From Marinobacter nauticus (GTDB taxonomy: Bacteria > Pseudomonadota > Gammaproteobacteria > Pseudomonadales > Oleiphilaceae), in the NCBI RefSeq assembly GCF_003634635.1, contig NZ_RBJB01000005.1, forward strand, positions 124,001 through 188,000: a stretch of 64,000 nucleotides of DNA, in the 5' to 3' direction. Positions within the stretch are counted from its first letter, which is position 1. Each line of letters opens with the position of its first letter. The notes below the pieces were generated by a model, which was not told the DNA's origin, searched no databases, and was given only the letters and a program-made list of their open reading frames with translations. Position numbers and translations under genes: made by a program. Below, piece by piece: positions 9,967-19,154 of this stretch.

Positions 9967-10854
9967 TTGATTGAGGCTATTGAGGCTACGTTTATTCAAT
10001 TGATCAGTGGCATTGCCTGGGGGCAGTGGCTGGCGGCGGGCTTTTTGCTGGTGCTGGGTATCTTCCTGGGTACCATGCTGGCCCGGAGCGTCGGGCGGCT
10101 GGTCGAAAGCCGCACTTCACGGCACCACCAGGTGCTCATCCGGCGCCTGGTGTTCTATGTGATTTTCGTGCTGTTTGCTATCGCAGCACTGCGGGAAGCC
10201 GGGTTTTCACTGGAAGTGGTGCTGGGGGCGGCCGGTATTCTTACGGTAGCCATTGGCTTTGCTTCGCAGACATCGGCCTCCAACATCATCAGTGGCCTGT
10301 TTCTGGTGATGGAGCGCCCGTTTGAGATAGGCGATGTCATCGAAGCGGATGCCACCATTGGTGAGGTGGTGGCGATTGATCTGCTCAGTGTAAAGCTGAG
10401 AACACCGGACAACCTGTATGTGCGTATCCCCAATGAAACCCTGATCAAAACCCGGGTGGTGAACCGGTCCCGGTTTCCGATCCGGCGGATCGATTTGGTG
10501 ATCGGTATCGCCTACGCTGAAGATGTGGAGCGGGTGCGGGATCTGTTGCTCGGGCTGGCGGAGACCAATCCGCATTGCCTGGAAGAGCCCCGGCCATTTG
10601 TGCTGGTTACCGGTTTCGGGCCTTCGTCTGTGGATCTCCAGTTTTCCTTCTGGGTGGCACGGGAGGATTTCCTGGAAGGTAAAGGCGGCATGATGGTCGC
10701 CATCAAGAAGGCACTGGACGGGGCCGGTATTGAAATACCGTTTCCCCACACCAGTGTCTACGCCGGCAGTCATTCCGAACCTTTCCGCATACAGCTGGTC
10801 GGGTCGGAACAACAGCAAGAAAAGGAATTACCGGATGTCGACAATAAAACCTGA
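9967..10854 (+). CDS. MscS-family mechanosensitive channel
   Basis: Inner-membrane channel of the MscS superfamily that opens under membrane tension, usually to release solutes after osmotic downshock. The 295-aa protein has three hydrophobic segments in the first about 125 residues; the third, [20 protein letters not shown], is the pore-lining TM3-type helix. A beta domain ([17 protein letters not shown]) and a C-terminal cytoplasmic domain follow. The start is TTG with AGGAG 8 nt upstream. Its 3' end overlaps the protease gene by 20 nt, tying the channel to a glutamate-ligase module. Confidence 0.9.
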   Translation: MIEAIEATFIQLISGIAWGQWLAAGFLLVLGIFLGTMLARSVGRLVESRTSRHHQVLIRRLVFYVIFVLFAIAALREAGFSLEVVLGAAGILTVAIGFASQTSASNIISGLFLVMERPFEIGDVIEADATIGEVVAIDLLSVKLRTPDNLYVRIPNETLIKTRVVNRSRFPIRRIDLVIGIAYAEDVERVRDLLLGLAETNPHCLEEPRPFVLVTGFGPSSVDLQFSFWVAREDFLEGKGGMMVAIKKALDGAGIEIPFPHTSVYAGSHSEPFRIQLVGSEQQQEKELPDVDNKT

Positions 10855-11326
10855 AGCCATCAAAACCACTCCCCCGAAAGCCGCGGAGAACAAGGTTAGT
10901 CTGGGGTGGCGGGAATGGGTGGCGCTGCCGGATCTTGATATCCAGCGTATCAAGGCCAAGGTGGATACTGGCGCCAGGACATCCTGTCTGCACACGTTCC
11001 GAACCGAGCCCTATACCGAAAACGGCGAACGTCGTGTGAAGTTCTGGGTGCACCCGGTTCAGAACGATCTGCACCATGTGGTGGAATGCGATGCCCGGGT
11101 GCTGGACGAGCGCACGGTATCGGATTCCGGTGGCCACAAGGAACAACGCCTGGTGATTGAAACCACGCTGGTCCTGGGCGACCAGAGCTGGCCCATTGAA
11201 ATGACACTGACCAACCGGGACTCCATGCGGTTCCGGATGTTACTTGGGCGCACCGCCATGGCGGGACGCTCAACGATTTACCCCGAAGCTTCTTATCTTG
11301 CCGGTGAGCCGGCACCAAGGACCTGA
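10835..11326 (+). CDS. Retropepsin-like aspartic protease, RimB/'ATP-dependent zinc protease' family
   Basis: 163-aa protein with the retropepsin motif [11 protein letters not shown]; the catalytic-type DTGA is at residues 44-47, and LLGRTAMAG near the C-terminus completes the pepsin-like fold. The family is often labelled zinc protease (COG4067), but the motif is that of an aspartic protease. In Pseudomonas, RimB of this type works beside RimK to trim or process glutamate tails on ribosomal protein S6. The ATG at 10835 overlaps the end of mscS by 20 nt, and rimK starts 2 nt after its stop. The longer frame from 10730 lies inside mscS. Confidence 0.85.
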   Translation: MSTIKPEAIKTTPPKAAENKVSLGWREWVALPDLDIQRIKAKVDTGARTSCLHTFRTEPYTENGERRVKFWVHPVQNDLHHVVECDARVLDERTVSDSGGHKEQRLVIETTLVLGDQSWPIEMTLTNRDSMRFRMLLGRTAMAGRSTIYPEASYLAGEPAPRT

Positions 11327-11328
11327 CT

Positions 11329-12234
11329 ATGAAAATTGCGGTACTGTCCCGAAACCGTCACCTGTATTCGACCCGGCGTCTGGTGGAGGAAGGCATTAAC
11401 CGTGGCCACGAAGTGAAGGTCATCGACTGCCTGCACTGCTCCATGAACATCACCTCTGCTGACCCGAAAATCCACTACCACGAAGAGGTGCTGGAGGATT
11501 TTGATGTGGTGATCCCCCGTATTGGTGCCTCAGTCACCTTTTACGGCACCGCGGTACTCAGGCAGTTTGAAATGATGGGTGTGTTCCCGGTGAACGAATC
11601 GGTCGCCATCACCCGTTCCCGGGACAAGCTGCGCTCTTTGCAGCTGCTGGCCCGTAAGGGTGTAGGTATGCCAGTGACCGGCTTTGCCAACAAACCGGAC
11701 AACGTACCGGAACTGCTGAAAATGGTGGGAGGGGCTCCGGTGGTCATCAAGCTGCTGCAGGGCACCCAGGGTATCGGTGTGGTGCTGGCGGAAACCCGTA
11801 AGGCGGCAGAAAGTGTTATTGAAGCCTTTATGGGCCTGAAAGCCGATATTCTGGTGCAGGAGTTCATCAAGGAAGCGGGCGGTGCCGATATTCGCTGTTT
11901 CGTGATCGGTGACAAGGTCATTGCCGCCATGAAGCGCCAGGGCGCCGAAGGCGAATTCCGCTCCAACCTGCACCGCGGCGGCACCGCCTCGCTGGTGCGG
12001 ATTACCCCGGAAGAACGCCGCACCGCTATCACCGCCGCAAAGGCCATGGGCCTGAATGTGGCCGGTGTTGACCTGCTGCGTTCCAGCCGTGGCCCGCTGG
12101 TGATGGAGGTAAACTCTTCGCCGGGCCTGGAGGGTATTGAAAATGCCACCGGCAAGAACGTGGCCGGCATGATCATTAACTGGACCGAAAAGAACTATAA
12201 ACCCTGGAAAACCAAAACCCGGGGCAGGGGATAA
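11329..12234 (+). CDS. rimK: RimK-type alpha-L-glutamate ligase (ATP-grasp)
   Basis: ATP-grasp enzyme that adds glutamate residues to a carboxyl acceptor; E. coli RimK extends the C-terminus of ribosomal protein S6 and also makes poly-alpha-glutamate. At 301 aa it is collinear with E. coli RimK (300 aa). Seen: the N-terminal [18 protein letters not shown], the nucleotide loop [14 protein letters not shown], and the metal-binding [12 protein letters not shown]. It sits between a RimB-like protease and an AstE-like hydrolase, suggesting that writing and erasing activities are co-expressed. Confidence 0.93.
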   Translation: MKIAVLSRNRHLYSTRRLVEEGINRGHEVKVIDCLHCSMNITSADPKIHYHEEVLEDFDVVIPRIGASVTFYGTAVLRQFEMMGVFPVNESVAITRSRDKLRSLQLLARKGVGMPVTGFANKPDNVPELLKMVGGAPVVIKLLQGTQGIGVVLAETRKAAESVIEAFMGLKADILVQEFIKEAGGADIRCFVIGDKVIAAMKRQGAEGEFRSNLHRGGTASLVRITPEERRTAITAAKAMGLNVAGVDLLRSSRGPLVMEVNSSPGLEGIENATGKNVAGMIINWTEKNYKPWKTKTRGRG

Positions 12235-12240
12235 GCAGGC

Positions 12241-13308
12241 ATGGCCAGAGCACCGTTTGAGATTGCCGGCGTACAGGTGAAAGCCGGTACCCGGGAGACC
12301 GTGGAAGTCCCGGTGGCAAAACTCTACACCCATACCCCGCTGCATATTCCGGTGGAAGTGGTGCACGGTCGCCGGGACGGCCCGGTGTTGATGGTGTGTG
12401 GTGCCATTCACGGCGATGAGATCAACGGTGTTGAAATCATCCGCCGGGTGTTGAAGAACTCCGCGCTCCGGCACCTTCGGGGCACCCTGGTGGCGGTTCC
12501 CATTGTCAATATCTTCGGGTTTGTACAGCGTACCCGCTACCTGCCCGACCGGCGGGATTTGAACCGGTGTTTCCCGGGCTCAGAGAGTGGTTCTCTGGGT
12601 GGGCGTATTGCCTATCTGTTGCGCACCCAGATCATGGAAAGCGTCACCCACATTATCGATCTGCATACCGGCGCCATTCACCGGTTCAATCTGCCGCAGA
12701 TCCGTGCGGAACTGAAAAATCCCGAAACCTCTCGAATGGCTGAGGCTTTCGGTGCACCGATTATCATCAATGCCGGTTTGCGCGAAGGTAGCCTGCGTGC
12801 CTACGCCGATTCACTGGATATTCCGGTCATTACTTTTGAAGGCGGCGAAGCCCTGCGCTTTGACGATGTCGTCATTGCCAGCGGCGTGAAGGGCATTATC
12901 CGGGTAATGCGGGAACTGGAAATGGTGCCGGCCAAGAAAGGCCCCAAGGCGCCGAAAAAGCGTTCGGAAACGGCGGCCAATTCGCAGTGGGTGCGGGCAG
13001 ATATCGACGGCATCATGCGGCCGGTGGCCAGGCTGGGCCAGAAGGTCCGCAAGGGGCAGCGGCTGGCCATGGTAGCCGACCCCTTTGGCGAGACTGAAGT
13101 GGCTATTACTTCACCCTGTTCCGGGATCGTCATCTGTGTGAACAACCTGCCCTTGGTGAACGAAGGTGAGGCCATCTACCACGTGGCGCGGTTTGATGAG
13201 TTGGGTGAGGCCGAGAAGGCCATGGATTACTTCCGCAGTTCCTTCGAGAGCGAGATGTCGGAAGAAGCGGTGGTGCCGGTACACCCCTGGGATGAACTTC
13301 AGAAATAA
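12241..13308 (+). CDS. Succinylglutamate desuccinylase/aspartoacylase-like M14 zinc hydrolase
   Basis: 355-aa member of the AstE/ASPA branch of M14 carboxypeptidases, which remove acyl or amino-acid groups. Predicted zinc ligands are His57 and Glu60 in GAIHGDE, and His142 in DLHTG. The C-terminal part (about 240-330) adds a lipoyl-like beta barrel with GQKVRKGQRLAMVADPFG. No arginine succinyltransferase (ast) genes are nearby, so a desuccinylase role is doubtful. Its place 6 nt after rimK suggests it acts on a glutamylated product of this operon. The 18-nt gap to yjbQ continues the operon. Confidence 0.85.
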   Translation: MARAPFEIAGVQVKAGTRETVEVPVAKLYTHTPLHIPVEVVHGRRDGPVLMVCGAIHGDEINGVEIIRRVLKNSALRHLRGTLVAVPIVNIFGFVQRTRYLPDRRDLNRCFPGSESGSLGGRIAYLLRTQIMESVTHIIDLHTGAIHRFNLPQIRAELKNPETSRMAEAFGAPIIINAGLREGSLRAYADSLDIPVITFEGGEALRFDDVVIASGVKGIIRVMRELEMVPAKKGPKAPKKRSETAANSQWVRADIDGIMRPVARLGQKVRKGQRLAMVADPFGETEVAITSPCSGIVICVNNLPLVNEGEAIYHVARFDELGEAEKAMDYFRSSFESEMSEEAVVPVHPWDELQK

Positions 13309-13326
13309 CCGACTGTTGGAGCACGT

Positions 13327-13752
13327 ATGATCTGGCACCAGAACACTATTGAGCTGGCCCCGCTGCCCAGGGGATTTAACCTGGTGACCAACGAAATCCT
13401 GGCCCAGGCGCCGGAACTGACTAACTGCGAAGTGGGGTTGCTGAACCTGTTCATACAGCACACCTCCGCTTCTCTTTCCATCAATGAAAACGCCGACCCG
13501 GACGTGCGTGGCGATCTGGAGCGTCACTTCAATGTGATGGTGCCGGAACACGCCGACTATTACGAGCACACCCTGGAAGGCCCGGATGACACCACCTCCC
13601 ACATCAAAAGCGTGATTATCGGGCCGTCGCTGACCATCCCCATCAGCCATGGCCATCTGGCTCTCGGTACCTGGCAGGGCATCTACCTTTGCGAACACCG
13701 GAATCATGCCGGTGGTCGAAAAATTGTGGCGACTTTGCAGGGTCGTTGGTAA
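13327..13752 (+). CDS. yjbQ: YjbQ family protein (UPF0047)
   Basis: 141-aa protein matching the UPF0047/YjbQ family, small trimeric proteins with weak thiamine-phosphate synthase side activity and no firmly assigned role. Family signatures seen: LFIQHTSASLSINENADPDV and HGHLALGTWQGIYLCEHR, which carry conserved histidines. Last gene of the rimK operon, 18 nt after the astE-like gene. Confidence 0.9.
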   Translation: MIWHQNTIELAPLPRGFNLVTNEILAQAPELTNCEVGLLNLFIQHTSASLSINENADPDVRGDLERHFNVMVPEHADYYEHTLEGPDDTTSHIKSVIIGPSLTIPISHGHLALGTWQGIYLCEHRNHAGGRKIVATLQGRW

Positions 13753-13772
13753 GCGTTCAGGCGCTCCCCATA

Positions 13773-13823
13773 GGGGTGGGTTTCCACCCATAGGCGATTC
13801 TTCTCTGGGTGGAAATCCACCCA
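13773..13823. promoter_or_regulatory. Two 18-bp dyad sites, putative enhancer (UAS) for the sigma-54 promoter
   Basis: Site 2 (13806-13823) is TGGGTGGAAATCCACCCA, with perfect 8-bp arms around AA. Site 1 (13773-13790) matches its reverse complement at 16 of 18 positions. Centres are 33 bp apart, about three helical turns, so both face the same side. They lie about 75-105 bp upstream of the sigma-54 -24 element, the usual position for a DctD/NtrC-type activator. Alternatively they form RNA hairpins after yjbQ, but no T-tract follows. Confidence 0.6.
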
Positions 13824-13885
13824 TTAATTGCATGTCCTTCCGGCCAATCCGGCTTAGAAATCTGTTTTATAAGTAGTTTCCCGAA

Positions 13886-13902
13886 CTGGCCTGGCCCTTG
13901 CT
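13886..13902 (+). promoter_or_regulatory. Sigma-54 (RpoN) promoter of the TRAP operon
   Basis: The sequence CTGGCCTGGCCCTTGCT has the invariant GG (13888-13889) and GC (13900-13901) separated by 10 bp, plus flanking TGGC and TTGCT, close to the consensus TGGCAC-N5-TTGCW. It ends 72 bp before the TAXI-binding-protein ATG. A DctD-like sigma-54 activator is encoded 3.2 kb downstream. Confidence 0.75.
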
Positions 13903-13974
13903 GAATGCTCCCCCAGCGAGGCCGGGCAGGTCTCATCAGCACCCAACCAACAAGATGAATCGGGAGCATTTCTT

Positions 13975-14952
13975 ATGAAACTTCAAACCATTCTGGCGGC
14001 TGCGATCGCCTCCTCCGTTGTTGCTGGCCCTGTGATTGCCCAGGATCGTGCCGGCTGGCCTGAGAGCTTTACCGTTGGCACGGCAAGCCAGGGCGGCACC
14101 TACTTTGCCTATGGCTCCGGCTGGGCGAACTTTGTGGCGGAGAATCTGGGGGTGTCTGGTGGCGCTGAGATCACCGGCGGACCGGTTCAGAACATGGCGC
14201 TGGTCCACACCGGAGACCTGAAGTTTGGCCTGACCACCATGGGCCCCGCCCGTGAGTCCGTGGACGGGCAGAGCCCGCTGGCACCGGGCATGAAGATGGA
14301 CAACGTCTGTGCCATGTTCCCGATGTATGAAACCCCGTTCTCCATTGCCACGCTGTCCAGCTCCGGTATTACCAGCATCTCCGAGATTCCGGACGGCGCC
14401 ACCATTGGTTTCGGGCCGGCCGGCTCCACCTCGGATACCTATTTCCCGCGCATGATGGAAACGCTGGGCGTCAAGTTCGAGCGTCGTAACGGCAGCTGGT
14501 CCGATCTGGGTGGCCAGCTTCAGGACGGTCTGATTGATGTGGTGGCCTTTGCGGCCGGTATTCCCATTCCGGCGGTCAGCCAGTTGGAAGTTCAGACCGA
14601 CGTTAACGTGATCGGCATGAACGACGATGAAGCCAAGAAGATCGTCGACAACTTCCCGGTGTCTGAGTTCGTGATTCCGGCCAGCACTTACCAGTCCCTG
14701 GACGCCCCGTCCCGTGTGGTCTCCATGTGGAACTTCGCCATGGTGAACTGCGACATGCCGGAAAGCTTTGTGTATGAAATCACCAAGCTGACCATGGAGA
14801 ACAACGACAAGATGGTGTCGATCCACAAGGCGGCGCGCCACTCCGTTCCCGAGAACTACACCAAGAACAAGGTACTGCCCTGGCATCCGGGTGCGGCACG
14901 CTGGTTCAACGAGAACGGCTATCCCATCGAAGACGCGGCCATCAAGCAGTAA
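13975..14952 (+). CDS. TAXI-family TRAP transporter solute-binding protein
   Basis: Periplasmic substrate-binding protein of a TAXI-type TRAP transporter, which uses sodium or proton gradients to take up carboxylate-type solutes. The 325-aa product starts with a Sec signal peptide cleaved after VIA (residue 22). The mature N-terminus has FTVGTASQGGTYFAYGSG, the TAXI hallmark, and later GATIGFGPAGSTSDTYF. The RBS GGGAGCATTTCTT precedes the ATG. The substrate cannot be read from sequence. The fused permease gene follows 84 nt later after a stable hairpin. Confidence 0.9.
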   Translation: MKLQTILAAAIASSVVAGPVIAQDRAGWPESFTVGTASQGGTYFAYGSGWANFVAENLGVSGGAEITGGPVQNMALVHTGDLKFGLTTMGPARESVDGQSPLAPGMKMDNVCAMFPMYETPFSIATLSSSGITSISEIPDGATIGFGPAGSTSDTYFPRMMETLGVKFERRNGSWSDLGGQLQDGLIDVVAFAAGIPIPAVSQLEVQTDVNVIGMNDDEAKKIVDNFPVSEFVIPASTYQSLDAPSRVVSMWNFAMVNCDMPESFVYEITKLTMENNDKMVSIHKAARHSVPENYTKNKVLPWHPGAARWFNENGYPIEDAAIKQ

Positions 14953-14961
14953 TGAACCTGG

Positions 14962-14988
14962 CCGGAGGGTCGCCTGACGACCCTTCGG
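14962..14988 (+). terminator. Intercistronic hairpin between binding protein and permease
   Basis: The 11-bp arms 14962-14972 and 14978-14988 pair with a single G-T wobble around a CCTGA loop. No T-tract follows, so this is more likely an mRNA-stabilising or partial-attenuation hairpin that keeps binding-protein mRNA in excess over the permease. Confidence 0.55.
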
Positions 14989-15036
14989 CATCCGGTCGAT
15001 ACCGATTCACCGCCTCTCAGACAGGCAGGACTTATC

Positions 15037-17232
15037 ATGACCAAAGAACAATCCCATGCCGGTGGCGAAACGCAGCTGGCAGAAAACCTGACGGTCAATG
15101 AAGACCATGTATTGGCCCACAATGTGGATGAAGAACCGGTGGAGGCGAACCGTCGCCTGTACACCGGTATTTTGCTGAAGTTCGTGGTGTTGCTGGCCAT
15201 TGCCTATTCGGCGTTTCACCTCTACACCCTGAACGTGTCGCCCATGGAAACCTGGTCGTTCCGTATTGTGCACGTGGCCGGTGCCCTGGTGTTGGGCTTT
15301 ATACTGTTTGCCGGTGCCCGCTTCGTTTCCGGTGAAGAAGGTGCTGCGCGGCATCGCTGGACCACCTGGTTTGCAGCAGTCGCACTGATTCCAGCGCTCT
15401 ATGCGCTGTACCAGACTTACGCCTTTCACCAGATGATTCTGGGCGGTACCCTGCGGATTCCCGCCGAGCTGGAAACCTGGCACTTTGGCTGGCCGCTGCT
15501 GGCGGCTTCCGGTGTGGGTATTGTCATGAGCTGGTTCCACCAGCGCGACCGTGCCCGGTTCAGCGTGCCGGATCTGGTTCTGATCGTCTGCTCTGTGGCG
15601 GTTGCCGCCTACCTACTGGTGGTGTTCAACACCTCTATGCGGATGACCACCGGCACCGCCTTCGCCCCCGTGGGCATTTCTTTCGCCGCCGTGGCCGGTA
15701 CCGCGCTGATTATGGAGCTTACCCGCCGGGTAGCCGGTATGGCTCTGGTGGTGATTGCGCTGGTGTTTCTTGCCTACGTCTTCGCCGGCCCCTACCTTCC
15801 GGGCTTTCTGGGGTATCCCGGGCTGTCGGTGCAGCGCTTCTTCAGCCAGGTGTATACCGATGCCGGTATCCTCGGGCCGACCACGGCGGTGTCTTCGACC
15901 TACATTATCCTGTTCATTATCTTTGCCGCGTTTCTGCAGGCGTCGAAGGTAGGTGACTACTTTGTGAATTTCGCCTTTGCAGCGGCTGGCCGGTCCCGGG
16001 GTGGTCCCGCCAAAGTCTCCATTTTCGCCTCTGGCCTGATGGGTATGATCAACGGCACCAGTGCCGGGAACGTGGTATCCACTGGTTCCCTGACCATCCC
16101 CTTGATGAAGCGGGTTGGCTACAGCAAGGAATCCGCCGGCGCGGTTGAAGCAGCAGCGTCTACGGGCGGGCAGATCATGCCGCCGATCATGGGTGCGGGT
16201 GCCTTCATCATGGCGGAGATTACCGGTATTCCCTATACCGAAATTGCCATTGCGGCGATCATTCCGGCGATTCTGTACTTCGCCTCGGTCTACTTCATGG
16301 TCGATTTCGAGGCCAAGAAGCTCGGAATGCGCGGCATGCGCGAAGACGAGCTGCCCAATTTGCGCCTGATGCTGCGCCAGGTATACCTGTTTGTGCCCAT
16401 CATCATTCTGATCGTGGTGTTGTTCCAGGGCTACTCGGTGATTCGTGCAGGTACTCTGGCCACGATTTCCGCGGCGGTGGTCAGCTGGATTTCCCCCAAC
16501 AAGATGGGCATGCGGCAGATTCTGCATGCGTTTGAGATAGCGGCCTATATGTCGATTCAGATCATCGTGGTCTGTGCGGCCGCCGGTGTCATTGTGGGTG
16601 TGATCTCACTCACCGGCGTCGGCGCGCGGTTCTCGGTGCTGTTGCTGGATGTGGCGGCCCACAGCCATCTGCTGGCTCTGGTGTTTGCCATGTTTATTTC
16701 CATTCTGCTAGGCATGGGCATGCCGACCACCGCAGCTTATGCCGTTGCAGCTTCGGTCGTGGCCCCGGGTCTGGTGCAGTTGGGGATTGAACCGCTGACG
16801 GCGCACTTCTTTGTCTTCTACTTTGCCGTGGTCTCGGCCATCACGCCGCCTGTGGCACTGGCGTCCTATGCGGCGGCGGGTATTTCCGGTGCCAACGCCA
16901 TGTCCACATCGGTAGCGTCATTCCGGATCGGCATTGCGGCGTTCATCGTGCCCTTCATGTTCTTCTACAACAGTGCCCTGTTGATGGAAGGAGGGTGGTT
17001 CGAAATCGGACGGGCACTGATTACCGCTACCTTTGGCGTGTACCTGCTGTCTGCCGGTGTGCTGGGCTGGTTCGCACGGTCGTCCGCCCCGGTTCTGGTA
17101 CGGCTGTTACTGGTGGCCGCAGCCCTGCTGACCATCGAGGGTGGTTTGTGGACGGATCTGGCGGGTATCGCGCTGGCGGTAATCGCCATGCTCATCCAGC
17201 GCAAGCGTGCGCCGGCTCTGGCCGCAGCCTGA
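15037..17232 (+). CDS. TRAP transporter fused permease (DctQM-type)
   Basis: 731-aa inner-membrane protein with a roughly 45-residue hydrophilic N-terminus followed by many transmembrane helices. The first third corresponds to a fused small (Q) subunit and the rest to the large (M) subunit. Conserved M-subunit stretches include INGTSAGNVVSTGSLTIPLM, GGQIMPPIMGAGAFIMAE and MGMPTTAAYAVAA. Fused QM proteins are usual for TAXI systems, matching the preceding gene. A hairpin follows the stop, then the sensor kinase. Confidence 0.92.
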   Translation: MTKEQSHAGGETQLAENLTVNEDHVLAHNVDEEPVEANRRLYTGILLKFVVLLAIAYSAFHLYTLNVSPMETWSFRIVHVAGALVLGFILFAGARFVSGEEGAARHRWTTWFAAVALIPALYALYQTYAFHQMILGGTLRIPAELETWHFGWPLLAASGVGIVMSWFHQRDRARFSVPDLVLIVCSVAVAAYLLVVFNTSMRMTTGTAFAPVGISFAAVAGTALIMELTRRVAGMALVVIALVFLAYVFAGPYLPGFLGYPGLSVQRFFSQVYTDAGILGPTTAVSSTYIILFIIFAAFLQASKVGDYFVNFAFAAAGRSRGGPAKVSIFASGLMGMINGTSAGNVVSTGSLTIPLMKRVGYSKESAGAVEAAASTGGQIMPPIMGAGAFIMAEITGIPYTEIAIAAIIPAILYFASVYFMVDFEAKKLGMRGMREDELPNLRLMLRQVYLFVPIIILIVVLFQGYSVIRAGTLATISAAVVSWISPNKMGMRQILHAFEIAAYMSIQIIVVCAAAGVIVGVISLTGVGARFSVLLLDVAAHSHLLALVFAMFISILLGMGMPTTAAYAVAASVVAPGLVQLGIEPLTAHFFVFYFAVVSAITPPVALASYAAAGISGANAMSTSVASFRIGIAAFIVPFMFFYNSALLMEGGWFEIGRALITATFGVYLLSAGVLGWFARSSAPVLVRLLLVAAALLTIEGGLWTDLAGIALAVIAMLIQRKRAPALAAA

Positions 17233-17244
17233 TATGGCCAGTAC

Positions 17245-17283
17245 CCGGAGGACAACCTGCCGCTGAGCGGGTTGTCCTGCCGG
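17245..17283 (+). terminator. Hairpin after the TRAP permease gene
   Basis: Perfect 9-bp arms AGGACAACC (17249-17257) and GGTTGTCCT (17270-17278), extended outside by CCGG/CCGG. It lacks a T-run, so it may reduce rather than end transcription into the kinase gene. Confidence 0.5.
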
Positions 17284-17339
17284 TCCGGGGGCGCTAGGCT
17301 TGGCCGAAGCCCCTCTTTGATGTTTCGGAACTGAATTCC

Positions 17340-19154
17340 ATGCTCCAGCGCTTCAGCGTCGTTGTGATTCTGGTTGTCATCATGCTGCTGTCCTGGCTTC
17401 TGGGCGGTTGGTACGGTTATCGCCAGCTGGAGCAGGAGGCCCTGCAAGAGGCTTTCCGGTACCGACAACTGGTTGCGAACGAGCTGAACCGGTATCTGCC
17501 GGTTCCGGCTCTTATCGCCGAACACCCCCTGTTAGCCGACGCACTCAAGCAACCGAATGATGCTGTGACCCTGCTTCGGGCCAACGAGCAGATGCAAAGA
17601 ATGGCGAACATTGTCGGCGGCTCAGATATCTACCTGATGGATTTGTCTGGTTTGACGATTGCGGCCAACAATTTCGGCCAGCCGGACACCTTCGTCGGCA
17701 ATAATTACGCGTTTCGCCCCTACTTTTCTGAAGCCGTGCAAACCGGAGATTCCGTGGCCTATTTTGCCCTGGGTTTACGGTCCCTGGAGCGTGGTCTGTA
17801 CTTCACTCATCCGGTGCGCGATCAGCGGGGCAAGATGCTCGGGGTCGTAGCCATCAAGATATTGGTCCATGAGCTGGAGTCGCAGTGGCACCGGCCAGAA
17901 TCGACCCAGCAGGCGCAAATGGTGGTGCTGGACGGCGACGGCATCAGTTTTCTGTCCAGTCGCAGCCAGTGGTTGTATCGGGACTTTCGGCCAGGTGACA
18001 AGGCCGAAAAAACCGCCCGCGTGCGGCAGCGTTACCCCGAACGGGATTTAGCGCCTGTTGACTTCTCGGTCACTGGCAAGCCGTGGGGGCTGGCGGATTA
18101 TTCCACACGGATTCAGTTACGGGACAGCAACAGTGCCGGCACGTACCTGACCGTCGAGGTGGACTTGCCCAGGCTGGACTGGAGCCTGATGGTACTGTCC
18201 GAGACGCGATCAGTACTCTGGACCCGCGCCGGTTTCCTGGTCAGCGGGCTGGCCTTGTTCCTGGCCGGGTTCCTTACCTGGTTGTATCTCCGCGAACGAT
18301 ACCGGCGGGAACGTGAACTGGCCTTGAGGGGAGAGCAGTTGGAGCGTCGCGTTGCTCAGCGGACAGCCGATCTTAAACGTTCCAATGACCAACTGCTGGA
18401 AGAGATACAGGAGCGGGAGAGAGCCCAGACCGAGTTGCGTGAAACCCAGCAAGAGCTCATCCAGGCTGCCAAGCTAGCGGTGCTCGGGCAAATGTCGGCG
18501 GGTCTGAACCACGAGATCAATCAGCCCCTGACCGCTATCCAGGGTTATGCCCGCAACAGTCGGAAGTTTCTGGAGCGAGGGGCCACCGATATGGTGGATG
18601 CCAACCTGGGGGAAATTGTTGCCCTGTGCGACAAGATGGCGGAGCTCATCCGACAGTTTAAGGTGTTCGCGAGAAAATCCGAGGGCCCTCCGTCGGTGGT
18701 TGATCTCAGATTGGCGGTGGATGGAGCCCTCAAGATCATTCGTGCCCAGCACAGCAGTAGCGGCATTGGCATCGATTGGCATCGCCCGGAGCAGCCGGTC
18801 ATGTGCCACGGCGATCTGATCCGGATCGAGCAGGTGATGGTCAATCTGGTGGCGAACGCGGTTCAGGCGGTTGAAGGCCGTGACGAGCCGTTGATCGAGA
18901 TCATGATTGATGAAGAAGAGGGGAACTGGCGTTGCCGGGTTCGAGACAATGGGCATGGCCTTCCCGGTAACACAGAGAAGGTGTTCGAACCGTTTTTTAC
19001 CACCCGCTCCGTCAAACAGGGGTTGGGCCTGGGGCTTTCCATTTCCCGTCAGATCGTTGAAGCTCTGGGCGGAAACCTGGTCGGCCACAATCGTGACGAT
19101 GGTCCGGGTGCCGAGTTCGTTCTCAAATTGAAACAGCGTAGGGCAGAGGAATGA
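17340..19154 (+). CDS. DctB-like membrane sensor histidine kinase
   Basis: 604-aa sensor of the DctB family, which detects C4-dicarboxylates or related acids and phosphorylates a sigma-54 activator. Seen: TM1 at about residues 5-25, a periplasmic double-Cache sensor with the typical NNYAFRPYFSEAVQTG, TM2 near 300-320, a coiled coil (about 325-380), the H-box NHEINQPLTAIQGYAR with His391, and ATP-binding N, G1 and G2 boxes (VNLVANAVQA, DNGHGLPG, GLGLGLSIS). Its stop overlaps the regulator start (ATGA). The neighbouring TRAP operon makes a TRAP substrate the likely signal. Confidence 0.9.
   Translation: MLQRFSVVVILVVIMLLSWLLGGWYGYRQLEQEALQEAFRYRQLVANELNRYLPVPALIAEHPLLADALKQPNDAVTLLRANEQMQRMANIVGGSDIYLMDLSGLTIAANNFGQPDTFVGNNYAFRPYFSEAVQTGDSVAYFALGLRSLERGLYFTHPVRDQRGKMLGVVAIKILVHELESQWHRPESTQQAQMVVLDGDGISFLSSRSQWLYRDFRPGDKAEKTARVRQRYPERDLAPVDFSVTGKPWGLADYSTRIQLRDSNSAGTYLTVEVDLPRLDWSLMVLSETRSVLWTRAGFLVSGLALFLAGFLTWLYLRERYRRERELALRGEQLERRVAQRTADLKRSNDQLLEEIQERERAQTELRETQQELIQAAKLAVLGQMSAGLNHEINQPLTAIQGYARNSRKFLERGATDMVDANLGEIVALCDKMAELIRQFKVFARKSEGPPSVVDLRLAVDGALKIIRAQHSSSGIGIDWHRPEQPVMCHGDLIRIEQVMVNLVANAVQAVEGRDEPLIEIMIDEEEGNWRCRVRDNGHGLPGNTEKVFEPFFTTRSVKQGLGLGLSISRQIVEALGGNLVGHNRDDGPGAEFVLKLKQRRAEE

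Noticed and set aside
13936..14991. 351-aa minus-strand reading frame opposite the TAXI protein gene
   Set aside because: It is a shadow of the plus-strand gene, which has a signal peptide and TAXI motifs.
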